From: Desulfosporosinus shakirovi | GTDB taxonomy: Bacteria; Bacillota; Desulfitobacteriia; Desulfitobacteriales; Desulfitobacteriaceae | Assembly (NCBI RefSeq): GCF_020595055.1 | Contig: NZ_JAJDOO010000002.1 | Location: 1 to 64,000 of the forward strand | Length of the DNA: 64,000 bases | Direction: 5' to 3' | Part shown: positions 45,385 through 55,240 of the stretch, one piece after another | How positions within the stretch are numbered: the first letter of the stretch is position 1 | How the letters are laid out: every line of letters begins with the position of its first letter | Position numbers and translations under genes: made by a program | Notes under the pieces: generated by a model | The model's input: only the letters and a program-made list of their open reading frames with translations | Told to the model about the DNA's origin: nothing | Databases searched by the model: none

Positions 45385-46143
45385 ATGACGATGATACGGA
45401 TGAGTAATATTCATAAATATTTTGGTAAACTGCATGTTCTTAAAGGCGTATCCCTAGAAGTCAATAAGGGAGAAATTATTTCAATTATTGGCCCCAGTGG
45501 CTCAGGAAAAAGCACCTTGCTCCGCTGTATGAATCAACTAGAAAAGATAGACCAGGGTATTGTCGAGATAGAAGGCATTGTAGTCGAGGCTGCAGGAGAT
45601 AAAGAAGGAAAGGGTGTTGCTACTCCTCGGGAAGTTAGGACGGCCTACCGGAAAATGGGTATGGTGTTTCAAAGCTTTAACCTTTTCCCCCATATGACAG
45701 CACTGGGTAATGTGATAGAAGCGCCTATGCTTGTCAACAAGGCAACTAAAGACGACGCTTTAAAAATTGCTGAGAAGCAATTGGCAAAGGTGGGGTTGCT
45801 GGAGAAAAAAGATGCCTTTCCCTCTAAGTTATCCGGGGGACAAAAACAGCGGGTAGCAATCGCACGAGCATTAGCGATGAACCCTGATATTATGCTTTTT
45901 GATGAACCGACATCAGCTTTAGACCCCGAGCTAATAGGAGAAGTCCTAAGTGTTATTAAAAATTTGGCTCAGGAGCATATGACCATGTTGATCGTTACTC
46001 ATGAAATGGGATTTGCCAAAGAAATCTCTGACCGGGTGATTTTTATGGATGATGGTAAAATCTTGGAGGATAGTAACCCAATAGACTTTTTTGATAGTCC
46101 TCGTCATCCCCGGATTAAAACCTTTTTAGAAAAGATGTTGTAA
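45385..46143 (+). CDS. Amino acid ABC transporter ATPase
   Basis: 252 residues with Walker [11 protein letters not shown]-loop [10 protein letters not shown], signature LSGGQKQR, Walker [15 protein letters not shown] and THEMGFA. Subgroup typical for polar amino acid uptake. Last gene of the set. Confidence 0.92.
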   Translation: MTMIRMSNIHKYFGKLHVLKGVSLEVNKGEIISIIGPSGSGKSTLLRCMNQLEKIDQGIVEIEGIVVEAAGDKEGKGVATPREVRTAYRKMGMVFQSFNLFPHMTALGNVIEAPMLVNKATKDDALKIAEKQLAKVGLLEKKDAFPSKLSGGQKQRVAIARALAMNPDIMLFDEPTSALDPELIGEVLSVIKNLAQEHMTMLIVTHEMGFAKEISDRVIFMDDGKILEDSNPIDFFDSPRHPRIKTFLEKML

Positions 46144-46348
46144 AAGATTCTGTAACGATGAGTGTGTGACCCAGATACCCACTTTAGAGAGTTATCTTAC
46201 TTTAAGATCATAGTCGATTGCTCAAGAGATAAATTTATGGCGATAGCAAAAGAAGGAGGCTTTAGGTATAAAGCGATTAAATAACGCTTCGATTCATACC
46301 GGGCAAAATTATAAGTGCAGCTAGTAGTTCAACCAGTGAATACTAAAT

Positions 46349-46378
46349 GAGAGTTATAGAGATATACTCTCTTTTTTT
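46349..46378 (+). terminator. Terminator downstream of the ABC transporter
   Basis: GAGAGTTATA (46349-46358) pairs with TATACTCTC (46363-46371, one bulge), followed by seven T. It lies about 205 bases after the stop. Confidence 0.75.
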
Positions 46379-46467
46379 GTGTTCCTGAAGCTCAAAAAAG
46401 CTAATATGGATATTTATTCAAAATAACAAAAATATGTTAAGATTATATAATATTATTAAATTCCGAG

Positions 46468-46594
46468 ACTCTCACTTCAAGCGGGTGTTCCTTATTCTAC
46501 TTTAGTGACCATAGTCTCCACCCTAGTGTATCGTACCGGAGACTTATACCACCGAAGTCTCGATGTTCAGCTTTAGTTGAACGAGTTCACTAAA
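46468..46594. repeat. Dispersed palindromic repeat, copy 2 (inverted)
   Basis: Shorter, inverted copy of the element at 25208-25436. The left end (CACTTCAAGCGGGTGTTCC, then TTATTCTACTTTAGTGACC) matches the complement of the right end of copy 1. The right end (ACCGAAGTCTCGATGTTCAG) matches the complement of its left end. The middle part of copy 1 is missing here. Lies in the gap 46144-46657. Confidence 0.8.
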
Positions 46595-46605
46595 TCGTAC
46601 AGTTG

Positions 46606-46641
46606 CATAAATACATAAATACATAAATGCATAAACGTATA
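46606..46641. repeat. Tandem octamers before plsY-like gene
   Basis: CATAAATA, CATAAATA, CATAAATG, CATAAACG in direct tandem (46606-46637) followed by TATAAAG, ending about 10 bases before the ribosome site of the plsY-like gene. Confidence 0.8.
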
Positions 46642-46657
46642 AAGAAACGAGAGGTGC

Positions 46658-47236
46658 TTGCTGATTGATATTCTGATGATCGTCATAGGTTATCTTCTTG
46701 GCGGAATCTCAACTGGGTATTACCTTGTTCTGTTGCTTTGCCGTGATGATGTTAGAAATTATGGTTCTGGTGCTACGGGTGCTACAAATGTTGGCAGGAT
46801 TTTAGGCACAAAAGGTTTTTTGTTAACGTTTCTTGGAGATTTTTTTAAAGGCTTTCTAATTCCTGCTATAGCCATTTACCTAAAACTCTCAGACATAACT
46901 GTTGTCCTGAGCGTGATTGCCGTTGTAGCAGGACACATATGGCCGCTGCAACTTGGTTTTAGAGGAGGAAAGGGAGTAGCTGCTGCCTTCGGGGGAATAG
47001 TTGTGATTAATCCCTCACTAGCCTTGGTATTGTTTGCAATCACAATGGGGCTATTTGTACTGACCAGGAAATTTACCTTAAGCGGTCTTTTAAGTATTCT
47101 GGCATCCCCAATCATAGCATTCTTAATGTCACCGTCGGCAAATCAGGTTATTGGGATTTTGATCCTAGCAATTATATTACTTATTGCTCATAGAGGAAAT
47201 ATTGCGATGATACTGAAAGAGGTTTCAAGGAGGTAA
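46658..47236 (+). CDS. PlsY-family acyl-phosphate acyltransferase
   Basis: 192-residue membrane protein with the PlsY motifs GSGATGATNVGRILG (about 36-50) and GHIWPLQLGFRGGKGVA (about 88-104). PlsY acylates glycerol 3-phosphate with acyl-phosphate. The position next to an unusual fusion protein suggests a paralogue with a special acceptor. GAGAGGTG is one base from TTG 46658; CTG 46661 or ATG 46676 are alternative starts. Confidence 0.85.
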   Translation: MLIDILMIVIGYLLGGISTGYYLVLLLCRDDVRNYGSGATGATNVGRILGTKGFLLTFLGDFFKGFLIPAIAIYLKLSDITVVLSVIAVVAGHIWPLQLGFRGGKGVAAAFGGIVVINPSLALVLFAITMGLFVLTRKFTLSGLLSILASPIIAFLMSPSANQVIGILILAIILLIAHRGNIAMILKEVSRR

Positions 47237-47240
47237 TAGC

Positions 47241-48860
47241 ATGAGTCGTGGTTTATCCTTTAAAATTGCTACTGAGGACTGGGAGTTTGAGCAAATTCAC
47301 GCTCTTAACTACAAAACATTTGTTCAAGAAATCCCCCAGCATGGTGTCAATAGAGAGAAAAAGTTAGTAGATAAGTTTCATGAGGAAAATTCATATTGCA
47401 TTTGCCTTCGCGATAGGAAGCTCTTAGGAATGCTGGCGTGTCGAAGTAAACGTCCCTTTTCATTAGACTTAAAACTGGCCGATTTAGCTGCATACTTACC
47501 CCCACACAACGGATTGTGCGAGATTCGTCTCCTTTCAGTTGAAAAAGAGGTTAGGGGCGGTCGAATCCTTGTTGGATTGATGAACATGCTTATGGAATAT
47601 TGTAACGAGCAGGGATACGACTTAGCTGTAATATCGGGAACGGTAAGACAGTTGAAGTTGTATCAGCATCTTGGCTTCATACCTTTCGGGCCACTTGTCG
47701 GCAAACCCGAAGCTATGTTCCAACCCATGTACCTTGCACGAGAAACTATCGTCCGGAATCTGAATAGTTTTCTGGAACAGCAACCTAGGCTAAAGACTGC
47801 TGTGAAAGATAGGGTTAACTTCCTTCCCGGACCTGTAAGGATTTGTGAAGCCGTTAAAGAGGCTTTTATTAAAACTCCGGTTTCTCATCGTTCCGATAGA
47901 TTTCTGAAAGATATTGCCCAAATCCAGCATAAGCTCTCTCAATTGGTTAATTCGAAAAGCGTTCAGATCTTACTGGGATCAGGCACCCTCGCTAACGATG
48001 TCGTAGCTGCCAATCTTTCAAATAAAGGGAAGGGCCTAGTTGTCAGTAATGGTGAATTTGGCGAACGGTTAGTTGACCATGCCCAAAGGGCTGGGCTTGA
48101 TTTCAAAGAGTTTAAGAATACTTGGGGGAAGGCTATTTACTATGATGAGCTAGAAATTATTCTTGATCAAGACCCCTCCATTAAGTGGGTATGGGCAGTA
48201 CATCTAGAGACATCAACAGGGGTTCTTAATGATTTGTCAAAGTTAAAATACATCTGTAAGAAGCGAAATATTATACTCTGCCTAGATTGTGTCAGCTCTA
48301 TCGGGGCCTTGCCAATTGATCTGAAAGGAGTTTATCTCGCGTCGGGCGTAAGTGGCAAAGCTCTATGTTCGTATCCGGGGTTAAGTTTTGTTTTCTATAA
48401 TCACGCTTTAAGTGGACAAGGTCTGCCCCGTTATATGGATCTGGAATTATATAGTAAGTCAGAAGGAGTACCCTTTACCCATTCATCAAATTTTATCTAT
48501 GCTTTGCAAAATGCTTTAAATTTAACCTTATCTAGGGACTTTTCTATTAATGCACAGTTTGCCGCGGGATTAAGAAGACAGTTAAGAGCACTTGGGATAA
48601 AAGTTGTAGCAGCGGAGGAATACGCGTCCCCCAATGTTATAAGCTTTGAGCTTCCCGAGGATCTCAGTTCTGAAACGATAGGGGCGAGGCTGGAAAATGA
48701 GGGCTATTATCTTAGCTATCGAAGCTCCTATTTACTTAAGCGAAATTGGCTTCAAGTTTGCTTGATGGGAGAATATGATCAGAGGGTTATTGAAGCCTTT
48801 CCTTCGATCTTAGCTTCATGCTTGACTATGGAAGAGGATAGGATTTTAAAGGTAAAATAA
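47241..48860 (+). CDS. GNAT acyltransferase-class V aminotransferase fusion
   Basis: 539 residues in two domains. Residues 1-170 resemble the acyl-homoserine/N-acyl amino acid synthase type of GNAT (NYKTFVQEIPQH, CEIRLLSVEKEVRGGRIL, YQHLGFIPFG). Residues about 190-535 are a class V PLP aminotransferase (NFLPGPVRI, GSGTLAND, CLDCVSSIGALPID with the cofactor Asp at 349, and Lys 373 in SGVSGKAL). It follows the plsY-like gene by four bases, with AAGGAGG within its end. A joint role in making an acylated amino compound is inferred. Confidence 0.8.
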   Translation: MSRGLSFKIATEDWEFEQIHALNYKTFVQEIPQHGVNREKKLVDKFHEENSYCICLRDRKLLGMLACRSKRPFSLDLKLADLAAYLPPHNGLCEIRLLSVEKEVRGGRILVGLMNMLMEYCNEQGYDLAVISGTVRQLKLYQHLGFIPFGPLVGKPEAMFQPMYLARETIVRNLNSFLEQQPRLKTAVKDRVNFLPGPVRICEAVKEAFIKTPVSHRSDRFLKDIAQIQHKLSQLVNSKSVQILLGSGTLANDVVAANLSNKGKGLVVSNGEFGERLVDHAQRAGLDFKEFKNTWGKAIYYDELEIILDQDPSIKWVWAVHLETSTGVLNDLSKLKYICKKRNIILCLDCVSSIGALPIDLKGVYLASGVSGKALCSYPGLSFVFYNHALSGQGLPRYMDLELYSKSEGVPFTHSSNFIYALQNALNLTLSRDFSINAQFAAGLRRQLRALGIKVVAAEEYASPNVISFELPEDLSSETIGARLENEGYYLSYRSSYLLKRNWLQVCLMGEYDQRVIEAFPSILASCLTMEEDRILKVK

Positions 48861-49098
48861 AATGGAGTCTGTTTTATGAGCAAACCAAAGGCTTTCGAAG
48901 TTAGGATGCACTCAATAGCGAACTTAGGCGGAAATATATGGAGTTTGATGGTATGCCGAAGTGCAGTGTATACCTTAAACAGCAAACATCAAAAATGGTA
49001 GTCTAAAGCAGGATTCTTTCATAGCTGCTCTTTAATTTCGATCAAAATCATGGTATTATGCAAACTAAGAGAATTCTGCGTCTACTATTTTGCGCGAC

Positions 49099-49126
49099 AA
49101 GGCCATAGACAAAGTGCTATGGCCTT
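49099..49126 (+). other. Hairpin in the purL leader
   Basis: AAGGCCATAG (49099-49108) pairs perfectly with CTATGGCCTT (49117-49126), loop eight bases, followed by AAACATATTTT. It may end upstream transcription before purL. No purine riboswitch is recognised in the gap 48861-49199. Confidence 0.5.
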
Positions 49127-49199
49127 AAACATATTTTAAAGATCATAGATAAGGGCTAATTTACTTAATGTATCTAAAAACTAACTAATGGAGGATGAT

Positions 49200-52100
49200 A
49201 TGGGATTTCAAGCTGTAAAACGTATTTATGTGGAAAAAAGACCTGGCTATGATATTGAAGCCCAGGGTCTGTACAATGATCTTTTGGAAAATTTAGGGAT
49301 ACTAGGTTTGCAAGGGTTAAGAGTGATTAACCGTTATGATATTTCTGGAATTACGGACGAGGAGTATGCAAAGTCTCGCCCGATTATCTTTGCTGAGCCT
49401 CCATTGGATTTGGTGTACGACGAAAAAATTGAAATTTCCCCACAGGACCAAGTTTTTGCCATGGAATATCTACCCGGTCAGTATGATCAGCGGGCGGATT
49501 CGGCTGCTCAATGTGTACAGATTCTGACCCAAAAAGAGCGGCCAACGATTGCTTCAGCTAAGGTTATAGTATTAAAGGGTCAGCTTTCCGAGATGGATTT
49601 CCAGAAAATTAAAGATTACTGCATTAATCCAGTCGAATCTCGAGAAGCTGCTTTAGAGAAGCCTGAAAGCTTAGAATTTGAAGCTGTAACTCCGCCAAAT
49701 GTCGAAATACTTGATGGCTTTATTGAGAAGTCGTCTGAAGAACTGAAAGTGTTCTTTAATAAAACGGGCTTAGCCATGAGCTATGAAGATTTAGCATTTT
49801 GTCAAGCATACTTCCGAGATACTGAAAAAAGAAATCCAACGATTACTGAGATTCGAGTGATCGACACCTACTGGTCGGATCATTGTCGGCATACGACCTT
49901 TGATACAAAGATCGAAGAGGTTGCTTTTCCGAAAGGGGATTTTGCTCACCCATTAACCAAAGCTTATCATGAGTATCTCATGTCAAGGGATTATGTCTAT
50001 GGAAAAAATCCTGCTGATCGAGATGTTTGTCTCATGGACATCGCTGTTTTGGGTATGAAAGAGCTTAAGAAAAAAGGGCTCTTACCTGATCTTGACCTAT
50101 CAGATGAAATCAATGCCTGCAGTATAGTAGTAAATGTCGATGTCAACGGTCAAAATGAAGAGTGGCTGGTGATGTTTAAAAACGAGACTCATAACCATCC
50201 GACAGAAATCGAACCCTTCGGCGGGGCAGCTACCTGTCTGGGTGGGGCCATTCGAGATCCCCTGTCTGGCCGTACCTATGTGTACCAAGCTATGCGCGTG
50301 ACAGGAAGCGGAGATCCAAGGGCAAGGCTTGAAGAGACTCTGCCCGGCAAACTGCCCCAGAGAAAGATAACAAGGGGTGCGGCTGCAGGTTATAGTTCTT
50401 ATGGAAATCAAATCGGACTGGCGACGGGTCAAGTAACGGAAGTCTATGATGAAGGTTTTGTGGCCAAACGGATGGAAATTGGGGCCGTCATTGCGGCCGC
50501 TCCCCGGGAAAATGTAGTGCGTGAAGCCCCTGTAGCTGGGGATGTTGTCGTACTTGTCGGCGGAAGAACGGGCAGAGACGGGTGTGGCGGTGCAACTGGA
50601 TCTTCTAAAGAGCACACCACGGAGTCTCTACTGACTTGCGGGGCGGAAGTACAAAAAGGTAATCCTCCTACAGAACGAAAAATTCAGAGACTTTTTCGTA
50701 ATGCCAAGGTTAGTAAACTCATCAAACGCTGCAACGATTTTGGCGCAGGCGGGGTATCGGTTGCAATCGGAGAATTAACCGATGGCTTAGAGATTAACTT
50801 AGATGCAGTTCCGAAAAAATATGAAGGTCTTGATGGGACAGAACTTGCGATCTCTGAATCTCAAGAACGAATGGCAGTTGTTATTCGCGCTCAAGATTTT
50901 GAAGCCTTTGCCAAGTATGCTCATGAGGAAAACCTAGAAGCAACCTTAGTTGCTAAGGTTAGTGCTGACCCCAGACTTATAATGGTTTGGCGCGGGCAGG
51001 CGATTGTCGATCTCAGCCGAGAATTTCTCAACACCAATGGAGTTAAGCAAACGACGAAGGTTCAGGTCACTCTTCCGGAAGGGAATCACAACTACTTTAG
51101 CAGGTTGCCAGAAGCTGTCGAAGAAAAATTAGCTTCTCATAATGTTCCGAACTCGGGCGCAATCTTAAAAGAGGCCTGGCTTGCTAATTTGAGCGATTTA
51201 AACGTTTGCAGCCAAAAGGGGTTGGTGGAGAGGTTTGACAGTACCATCGGAATGTCGTCGGTCTTGATGCCTTTGGGTGGCAAGTATCAGGCTACTCCGG
51301 CTGAAGGTATGGTGGCTAAGATTCCCGTCTTAGCGGGGGAAACAAATACGGCTACCATAATGACCTATGGCTATAATCCGCAATTGGCAAAGTGGAGTCC
51401 TTTTCACGGTGCCTTATATGCTGTGGTAGATGCGGTAACTAAGACTGTGGCCCTGGGCGGGGATTATCACAAAGTTCGACTTACTCTGCAGGAGTATTTC
51501 GAACGATTAGGAACAGATCCCGAAAAATGGGGGAAACCCTTTAGCGCTTTGCTGGGAGCTTTTTATGCTCAGAAAAAACTTGGAATTCCGGCGATCGGTG
51601 GAAAAGACAGCATGTCCGGAACCTTCATGGATTTGCACGTTCCTCCCACATTGGTTGCTTTTGCAGTCAATGTGGTCGAGGCTGATAAAGTTGTCTCCCA
51701 AGAGTTCAAAAAGCCTGGCAGTAAGGTTGTTTTAGTGAAAGCTACTCGGGATGAGCATGAAGTCCCTGATTTTGACCAACTAAGCAAAAACTATTCCAAA
51801 ATTAACGAGTTGATCCATTCCGGAAGTGTCTTGGCATCTCATACTGTCAGGATGGGAGGACTGGCGGCGGCACTTAGCAAAATGTCCTTCGGTAATCGGG
51901 TTGGGATGACCTTAGACTGTTCAATAGATATTAATAGTCTGTTTACTGCTGATTATGGTTCAATAATCTTAGAAATAGCAGAAACGGTTGATCTGGCAAA
52001 GGCCTTCAGCGGGATAGACTTCCAATTGCTAGGTGTAACTCAGGAAACCCCGATCATTACGATTAAAGACGTGAATATTGAACTGGAAACCGCTTATCAG

Positions 52101-53015
52101 GCCTGGGAAAAGCCACTGGAAAAAATCTTTCCAACTCAAACGGAAAAAGCCGCCGAGCCACAAAAAGTGAGCTTCAACCTGAGAAATAATCAAACTCCAT
52201 CAATTAAAGTGGCTAAACCAAGAATCTTTATTCCGGTTTTCCCGGGGACCAATTGTGAGTACGATTCAGCCAAAGCTTTTGAGAAAGCCGGAGGGATCGT
52301 TGAAACCTTGGTGATTAGAAATCTGACGGCAAATGATGTGGAGCAATCTATTCAAGAGATGGTTAAAAAGATACAAAAGGCTCAAATCGTCATGCTCCCA
52401 GGGGGATTTAGTGCGGGAGACGAACCAGACGGTTCGGGTAAATTCATTGCTACTATGTTCAGAAACCCTTGGATTAGTGAGGCGATTGAGGAACTTATGG
52501 ATCAAAGGGATGGTTTGATGCTTGGTATTTGTAATGGGTTTCAAGCATTGATCAAACTGGGTCTTGTTCCCTATGGAGAAATAATCGATTTGATGGAAGA
52601 TTCGCCTACCCTCACGTATAACAAAATTGGCCGTCACGTTTCCGGCATGGTCCAAACCAAAGTTGTTTCCGTTTTATCCCCATGGTTTAGCGGGGTGAAT
52701 TTGGGAGACATTCATTCCGTGCCTATCTCCCATGGAGAAGGTCGGTTTGTCGCAGATCACGAAATAATTCAAACGTTAGTAGATAATGGACAGGTTGCGA
52801 CTCAATATGTGGATCTTGACGGGAACCCGAGCAATGATGTTATCTATACTCCCAATGGTTCTTTTGAAGCGATTGAAGGAATCACCAGCCCAGATGGGCG
52901 TATTCTGGGTAAGATGGCCCATTCCGAAAGGACCGGTCTGGAAATAGCAAAGAATGTTCCGGGTAATAAATATCAACCGATTTTTGCCGGGGGCGTTAAC
53001 TATTTTAGAGGATAG
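49200..53015 (+). CDS. purL: Phosphoribosylformylglycinamidine synthase, single-chain
   Basis: 1271-residue enzyme of purine synthesis that converts FGAR and glutamine to FGAM. The FGAM synthase part contains TYWSDHCRHTTF, MFKNETHNHPTEIEPFGGAATC and GRTGRDGCGGATGSS. The C-terminal glutaminase has its nucleophile in GICNGFQA, then the His of SHGEGRF. ATG 49200 lies five bases after GGAGG; the ATG at 49188 overlaps that site. Stand-alone here, away from other pur genes. Confidence 0.93.
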   Translation: MGFQAVKRIYVEKRPGYDIEAQGLYNDLLENLGILGLQGLRVINRYDISGITDEEYAKSRPIIFAEPPLDLVYDEKIEISPQDQVFAMEYLPGQYDQRADSAAQCVQILTQKERPTIASAKVIVLKGQLSEMDFQKIKDYCINPVESREAALEKPESLEFEAVTPPNVEILDGFIEKSSEELKVFFNKTGLAMSYEDLAFCQAYFRDTEKRNPTITEIRVIDTYWSDHCRHTTFDTKIEEVAFPKGDFAHPLTKAYHEYLMSRDYVYGKNPADRDVCLMDIAVLGMKELKKKGLLPDLDLSDEINACSIVVNVDVNGQNEEWLVMFKNETHNHPTEIEPFGGAATCLGGAIRDPLSGRTYVYQAMRVTGSGDPRARLEETLPGKLPQRKITRGAAAGYSSYGNQIGLATGQVTEVYDEGFVAKRMEIGAVIAAAPRENVVREAPVAGDVVVLVGGRTGRDGCGGATGSSKEHTTESLLTCGAEVQKGNPPTERKIQRLFRNAKVSKLIKRCNDFGAGGVSVAIGELTDGLEINLDAVPKKYEGLDGTELAISESQERMAVVIRAQDFEAFAKYAHEENLEATLVAKVSADPRLIMVWRGQAIVDLSREFLNTNGVKQTTKVQVTLPEGNHNYFSRLPEAVEEKLASHNVPNSGAILKEAWLANLSDLNVCSQKGLVERFDSTIGMSSVLMPLGGKYQATPAEGMVAKIPVLAGETNTATIMTYGYNPQLAKWSPFHGALYAVVDAVTKTVALGGDYHKVRLTLQEYFERLGTDPEKWGKPFSALLGAFYAQKKLGIPAIGGKDSMSGTFMDLHVPPTLVAFAVNVVEADKVVSQEFKKPGSKVVLVKATRDEHEVPDFDQLSKNYSKINELIHSGSVLASHTVRMGGLAAALSKMSFGNRVGMTLDCSIDINSLFTADYGSIILEIAETVDLAKAFSGIDFQLLGVTQETPIITIKDVNIELETAYQAWEKPLEKIFPTQTEKAAEPQKVSFNLRNNQTPSIKVAKPRIFIPVFPGTNCEYDSAKAFEKAGGIVETLVIRNLTANDVEQSIQEMVKKIQKAQIVMLPGGFSAGDEPDGSGKFIATMFRNPWISEAIEELMDQRDGLMLGICNGFQALIKLGLVPYGEIIDLMEDSPTLTYNKIGRHVSGMVQTKVVSVLSPWFSGVNLGDIHSVPISHGEGRFVADHEIIQTLVDNGQVATQYVDLDGNPSNDVIYTPNGSFEAIEGITSPDGRILGKMAHSERTGLEIAKNVPGNKYQPIFAGGVNYFRG

Positions 53016-53133
53016 ACCTTTAACGCAGGTCACTTGCCACCAGAGGTCAACTTAAGTTGCAGGGTTTTTAATATGTTTGTCGAATTCACTAATAGCTAAC
53101 AGTTAATCATTACAACAATAGGAGATGAAATTT

Positions 53134-53448
53134 TTGAACACTCAATTTGAAAGTGCTGTTGTGACAGAACAAGGCAAAACCATTGCCGTTGTTTCCGTCC
53201 AACCGACGGTATTCCAAAATTCGTTTAACGCATCGATGGTAATCAAAGGGTTGCTTCCTGTTTTTAAAGGGATGCCTATTGTTCTTATGACTTTAGATCC
53301 CCAAGGGAATCCTGCCTATTTCGGCAGATCAGACCTTATTCTTCTTCTGGAAAATGTAAACATTAAAGAAGCACCTTGGAAAGAAATATCTGCAGAAATT
53401 GACTTAACAAATTCTTGTCCGATGAAAGAAGAAGCAGAAGAATCATAA
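53134..53448 (+). CDS. Conserved-looking hypothetical protein (104 aa)
   Basis: 104 residues, no membrane segment, balanced composition (VVTEQGKTIAVVSVQP, VLMTLDPQGNPAYFGR). Not recognised. GGAG ends directly at an ATG (53125), so TTG 53134 nine bases later is the better start. It is 18 bases upstream of dinB and probably co-transcribed. Confidence 0.6.
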   Translation: MNTQFESAVVTEQGKTIAVVSVQPTVFQNSFNASMVIKGLLPVFKGMPIVLMTLDPQGNPAYFGRSDLILLLENVNIKEAPWKEISAEIDLTNSCPMKEEAEES

Positions 53449-53466
53449 GATTTTATTGAGGAAAAC

Positions 53467-54633
53467 ATGGACGTTTGGGCGAACTATCGAAAAATACTAC
53501 ATGTAGATATGGATGCTTTCTATGCCTCTGTCGAGCAGCGCGACGATCCGTCCTTAATGGGCAAACCGGTAGTGGTTGGAGGCAGATCCAATAGCAGGGG
53601 TGTAGTTTCTGCGGCGTCTTATGAAGCGCGTAAATATGGAATACGCTCGGCGATGCCTGTTGCAGAAGCTGCTCGGCGCTGTCCTTCTGCTGTTTTCTTG
53701 CCGGTAAATGGACAGAAATACCGTGAAGTATCCTGGCAAATAAGACAAATATTTTTGACTTATACTCCTATGGTAGAGCCACTATCTTTGGATGAGGCTT
53801 TTTTAGATGTTACAGGTTCTACGAGTTTATTTGGGCCTGCAGATTTAATAGCTTTAACAATAAAACAGCGCATCCAGCAGGAATTAAACTTAACGGCCTC
53901 TGTTGGCTTAGGGTGCAATAAGTTTTTAGCCAAGCTTGCCTCAGATCTGAAAAAACCTGATGGATTCGTGGTTGTGCATCCCAATAGAATTCAAGAGTTT
54001 CTTGACCCATTGACTGTGGAAAGGATATGGGGAGTAGGAGAAAAAACAGCGGAACAATTGCACAATCATAATGTTAAAACGGTTAGGGACTTACGCAGCC
54101 TGGAATTAAAATTCTTGACGAAGCTCTTTGGATCTTTAGGCAGCCAGCTTTATCAGTTGGCCCAAGGAATTGACGATCGACCCGTGGAAAGCGACCGGGT
54201 GGTTAAATCCATCGGTCGCGAGACTACGTTTGAAACTGATATTGCTGATCCTGATGTACTGGAGACAACTTTACTAAAGCTTGCCGTTCATGTAGGTCGG
54301 AGTCTGCGCAAAGAAGCACTCAGAGGTAAAACGGTGACCTTGAAAGTCAGGTACGCTGATTTCCGTACCCTAACCCGTTCTCGAACACTATTGCGGGCTA
54401 CGGATCTTGACGACGTGATTTATCAAGAAGCCTGCAGCTTATTAAGAGAGTTATCTCTTAAACAACCCCTTCGATTAATTGGGGTTACCTTATCTAATCT
54501 GACCGATCAGATTCAAAATCAGCTGTCTTTGTTCGAAGGACCCCAGGTGGAAAAAGAGAATCTTACAAAGGTTCTTGATTCTGTAAAAGAGAAATATGGT
54601 GAGAAAAGTATTACAAGGGCTAGACTTTTGTAA
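53467..54633 (+). CDS. dinB: DNA polymerase IV
   Basis: 388-residue Y-family translesion polymerase. Catalytic carboxylates are in HVDMDAFYASVEQ and SLDEAFLDVTGS; GCNKFLAKLASDLKKPDG and GVGEKTAEQL are family segments. The C-terminal QLSLFEG resembles a beta-clamp-binding motif. ATG follows GAGGAAA. Terminator 10 bases after the stop. No LexA-type box is evident upstream. Confidence 0.93.
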   Translation: MDVWANYRKILHVDMDAFYASVEQRDDPSLMGKPVVVGGRSNSRGVVSAASYEARKYGIRSAMPVAEAARRCPSAVFLPVNGQKYREVSWQIRQIFLTYTPMVEPLSLDEAFLDVTGSTSLFGPADLIALTIKQRIQQELNLTASVGLGCNKFLAKLASDLKKPDGFVVVHPNRIQEFLDPLTVERIWGVGEKTAEQLHNHNVKTVRDLRSLELKFLTKLFGSLGSQLYQLAQGIDDRPVESDRVVKSIGRETTFETDIADPDVLETTLLKLAVHVGRSLRKEALRGKTVTLKVRYADFRTLTRSRTLLRATDLDDVIYQEACSLLRELSLKQPLRLIGVTLSNLTDQIQNQLSLFEGPQVEKENLTKVLDSVKEKYGEKSITRARLL

Positions 54634-54643
54634 TTATAACGGT

Positions 54644-54684
54644 ATAGGTCATTTGCCTTTTTCTAAGCAGATGGCCTATTTTCT
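54644..54684 (+). terminator. Terminator after dinB
   Basis: ATAGGTCATTTGC (54644-54656) pairs with GCAGATGGCCTAT (54667-54679, wobbles), followed by TTTCTT. Beyond the repeat copy at 55141, nothing else is recognised in the gap 54634-55240. Confidence 0.8.
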
Positions 54685-55140
54685 TATACAAGTCAACTTA
54701 CATGCCGCTACGCTACACAACATCACCGATCACCAGAACCCTTTTTTCCTAGGCAGAAAGTATAAGGTGTCGTTACATACTTTCTGTAAGGTCTCATGTC
54801 GACATTCCTGGTTAAAGCGACATTTGGCCATCCATGGCCAGCAGTCCATTCTCGCCATCAAATAGATGCTTAAATCTCCCTTCCATGTACGAGTCAGACT
54901 ACTGGGGTCAGTGGTTTAAAGCTAGAAAAAGTATTCTGAATAGAGATTAATTTATTTGTCAGTTACCTCAATCCGCTTAATTTATTAAATAATGTCGAAA
55001 ATATCTTTGTCAGAAACACTGCTAAACTACGTCTATAACTAATAGGTAACATACTTAAAAGCACAGCAATTGGGTCTAAGTGCTAGGAAACGAAAATATT
55101 CGCAGTTGAAGGAGGGAAACTGGAGAGAGAAACATCAGTC

Positions 55141-55172
55141 ACGATGTTCAGCCTTGGCTGAACGAGTTCACT
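55141..55172. repeat. Dispersed repeat, partial copy 3
   Basis: ACGATGTTCAGCCTTGGCTG then AACGAGTTCACT matches the right end of copy 2 (46560-46591) with few differences, including the palindrome TTCAGCCTTGGCTGAA. Only this end of the element is present. Confidence 0.7.
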
Positions 55173-55240
55173 CTTATGTAAAAAAAGAGTTTGAACTACG
55201 AATATCGAACCCCGAGTAAGAAAGGAAGGTAGATAATACA

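Noticed and set aside
48875-49000. Short frames between the fusion gene and purL
   Set aside because: Two overlapping frames of about 40 codons exist, but neither has a ribosome site or recognisable family; treated as noncoding.
54596-54865. 89-codon frame overlapping the dinB end
   Set aside because: It begins inside dinB in another frame and crosses the dinB terminator.
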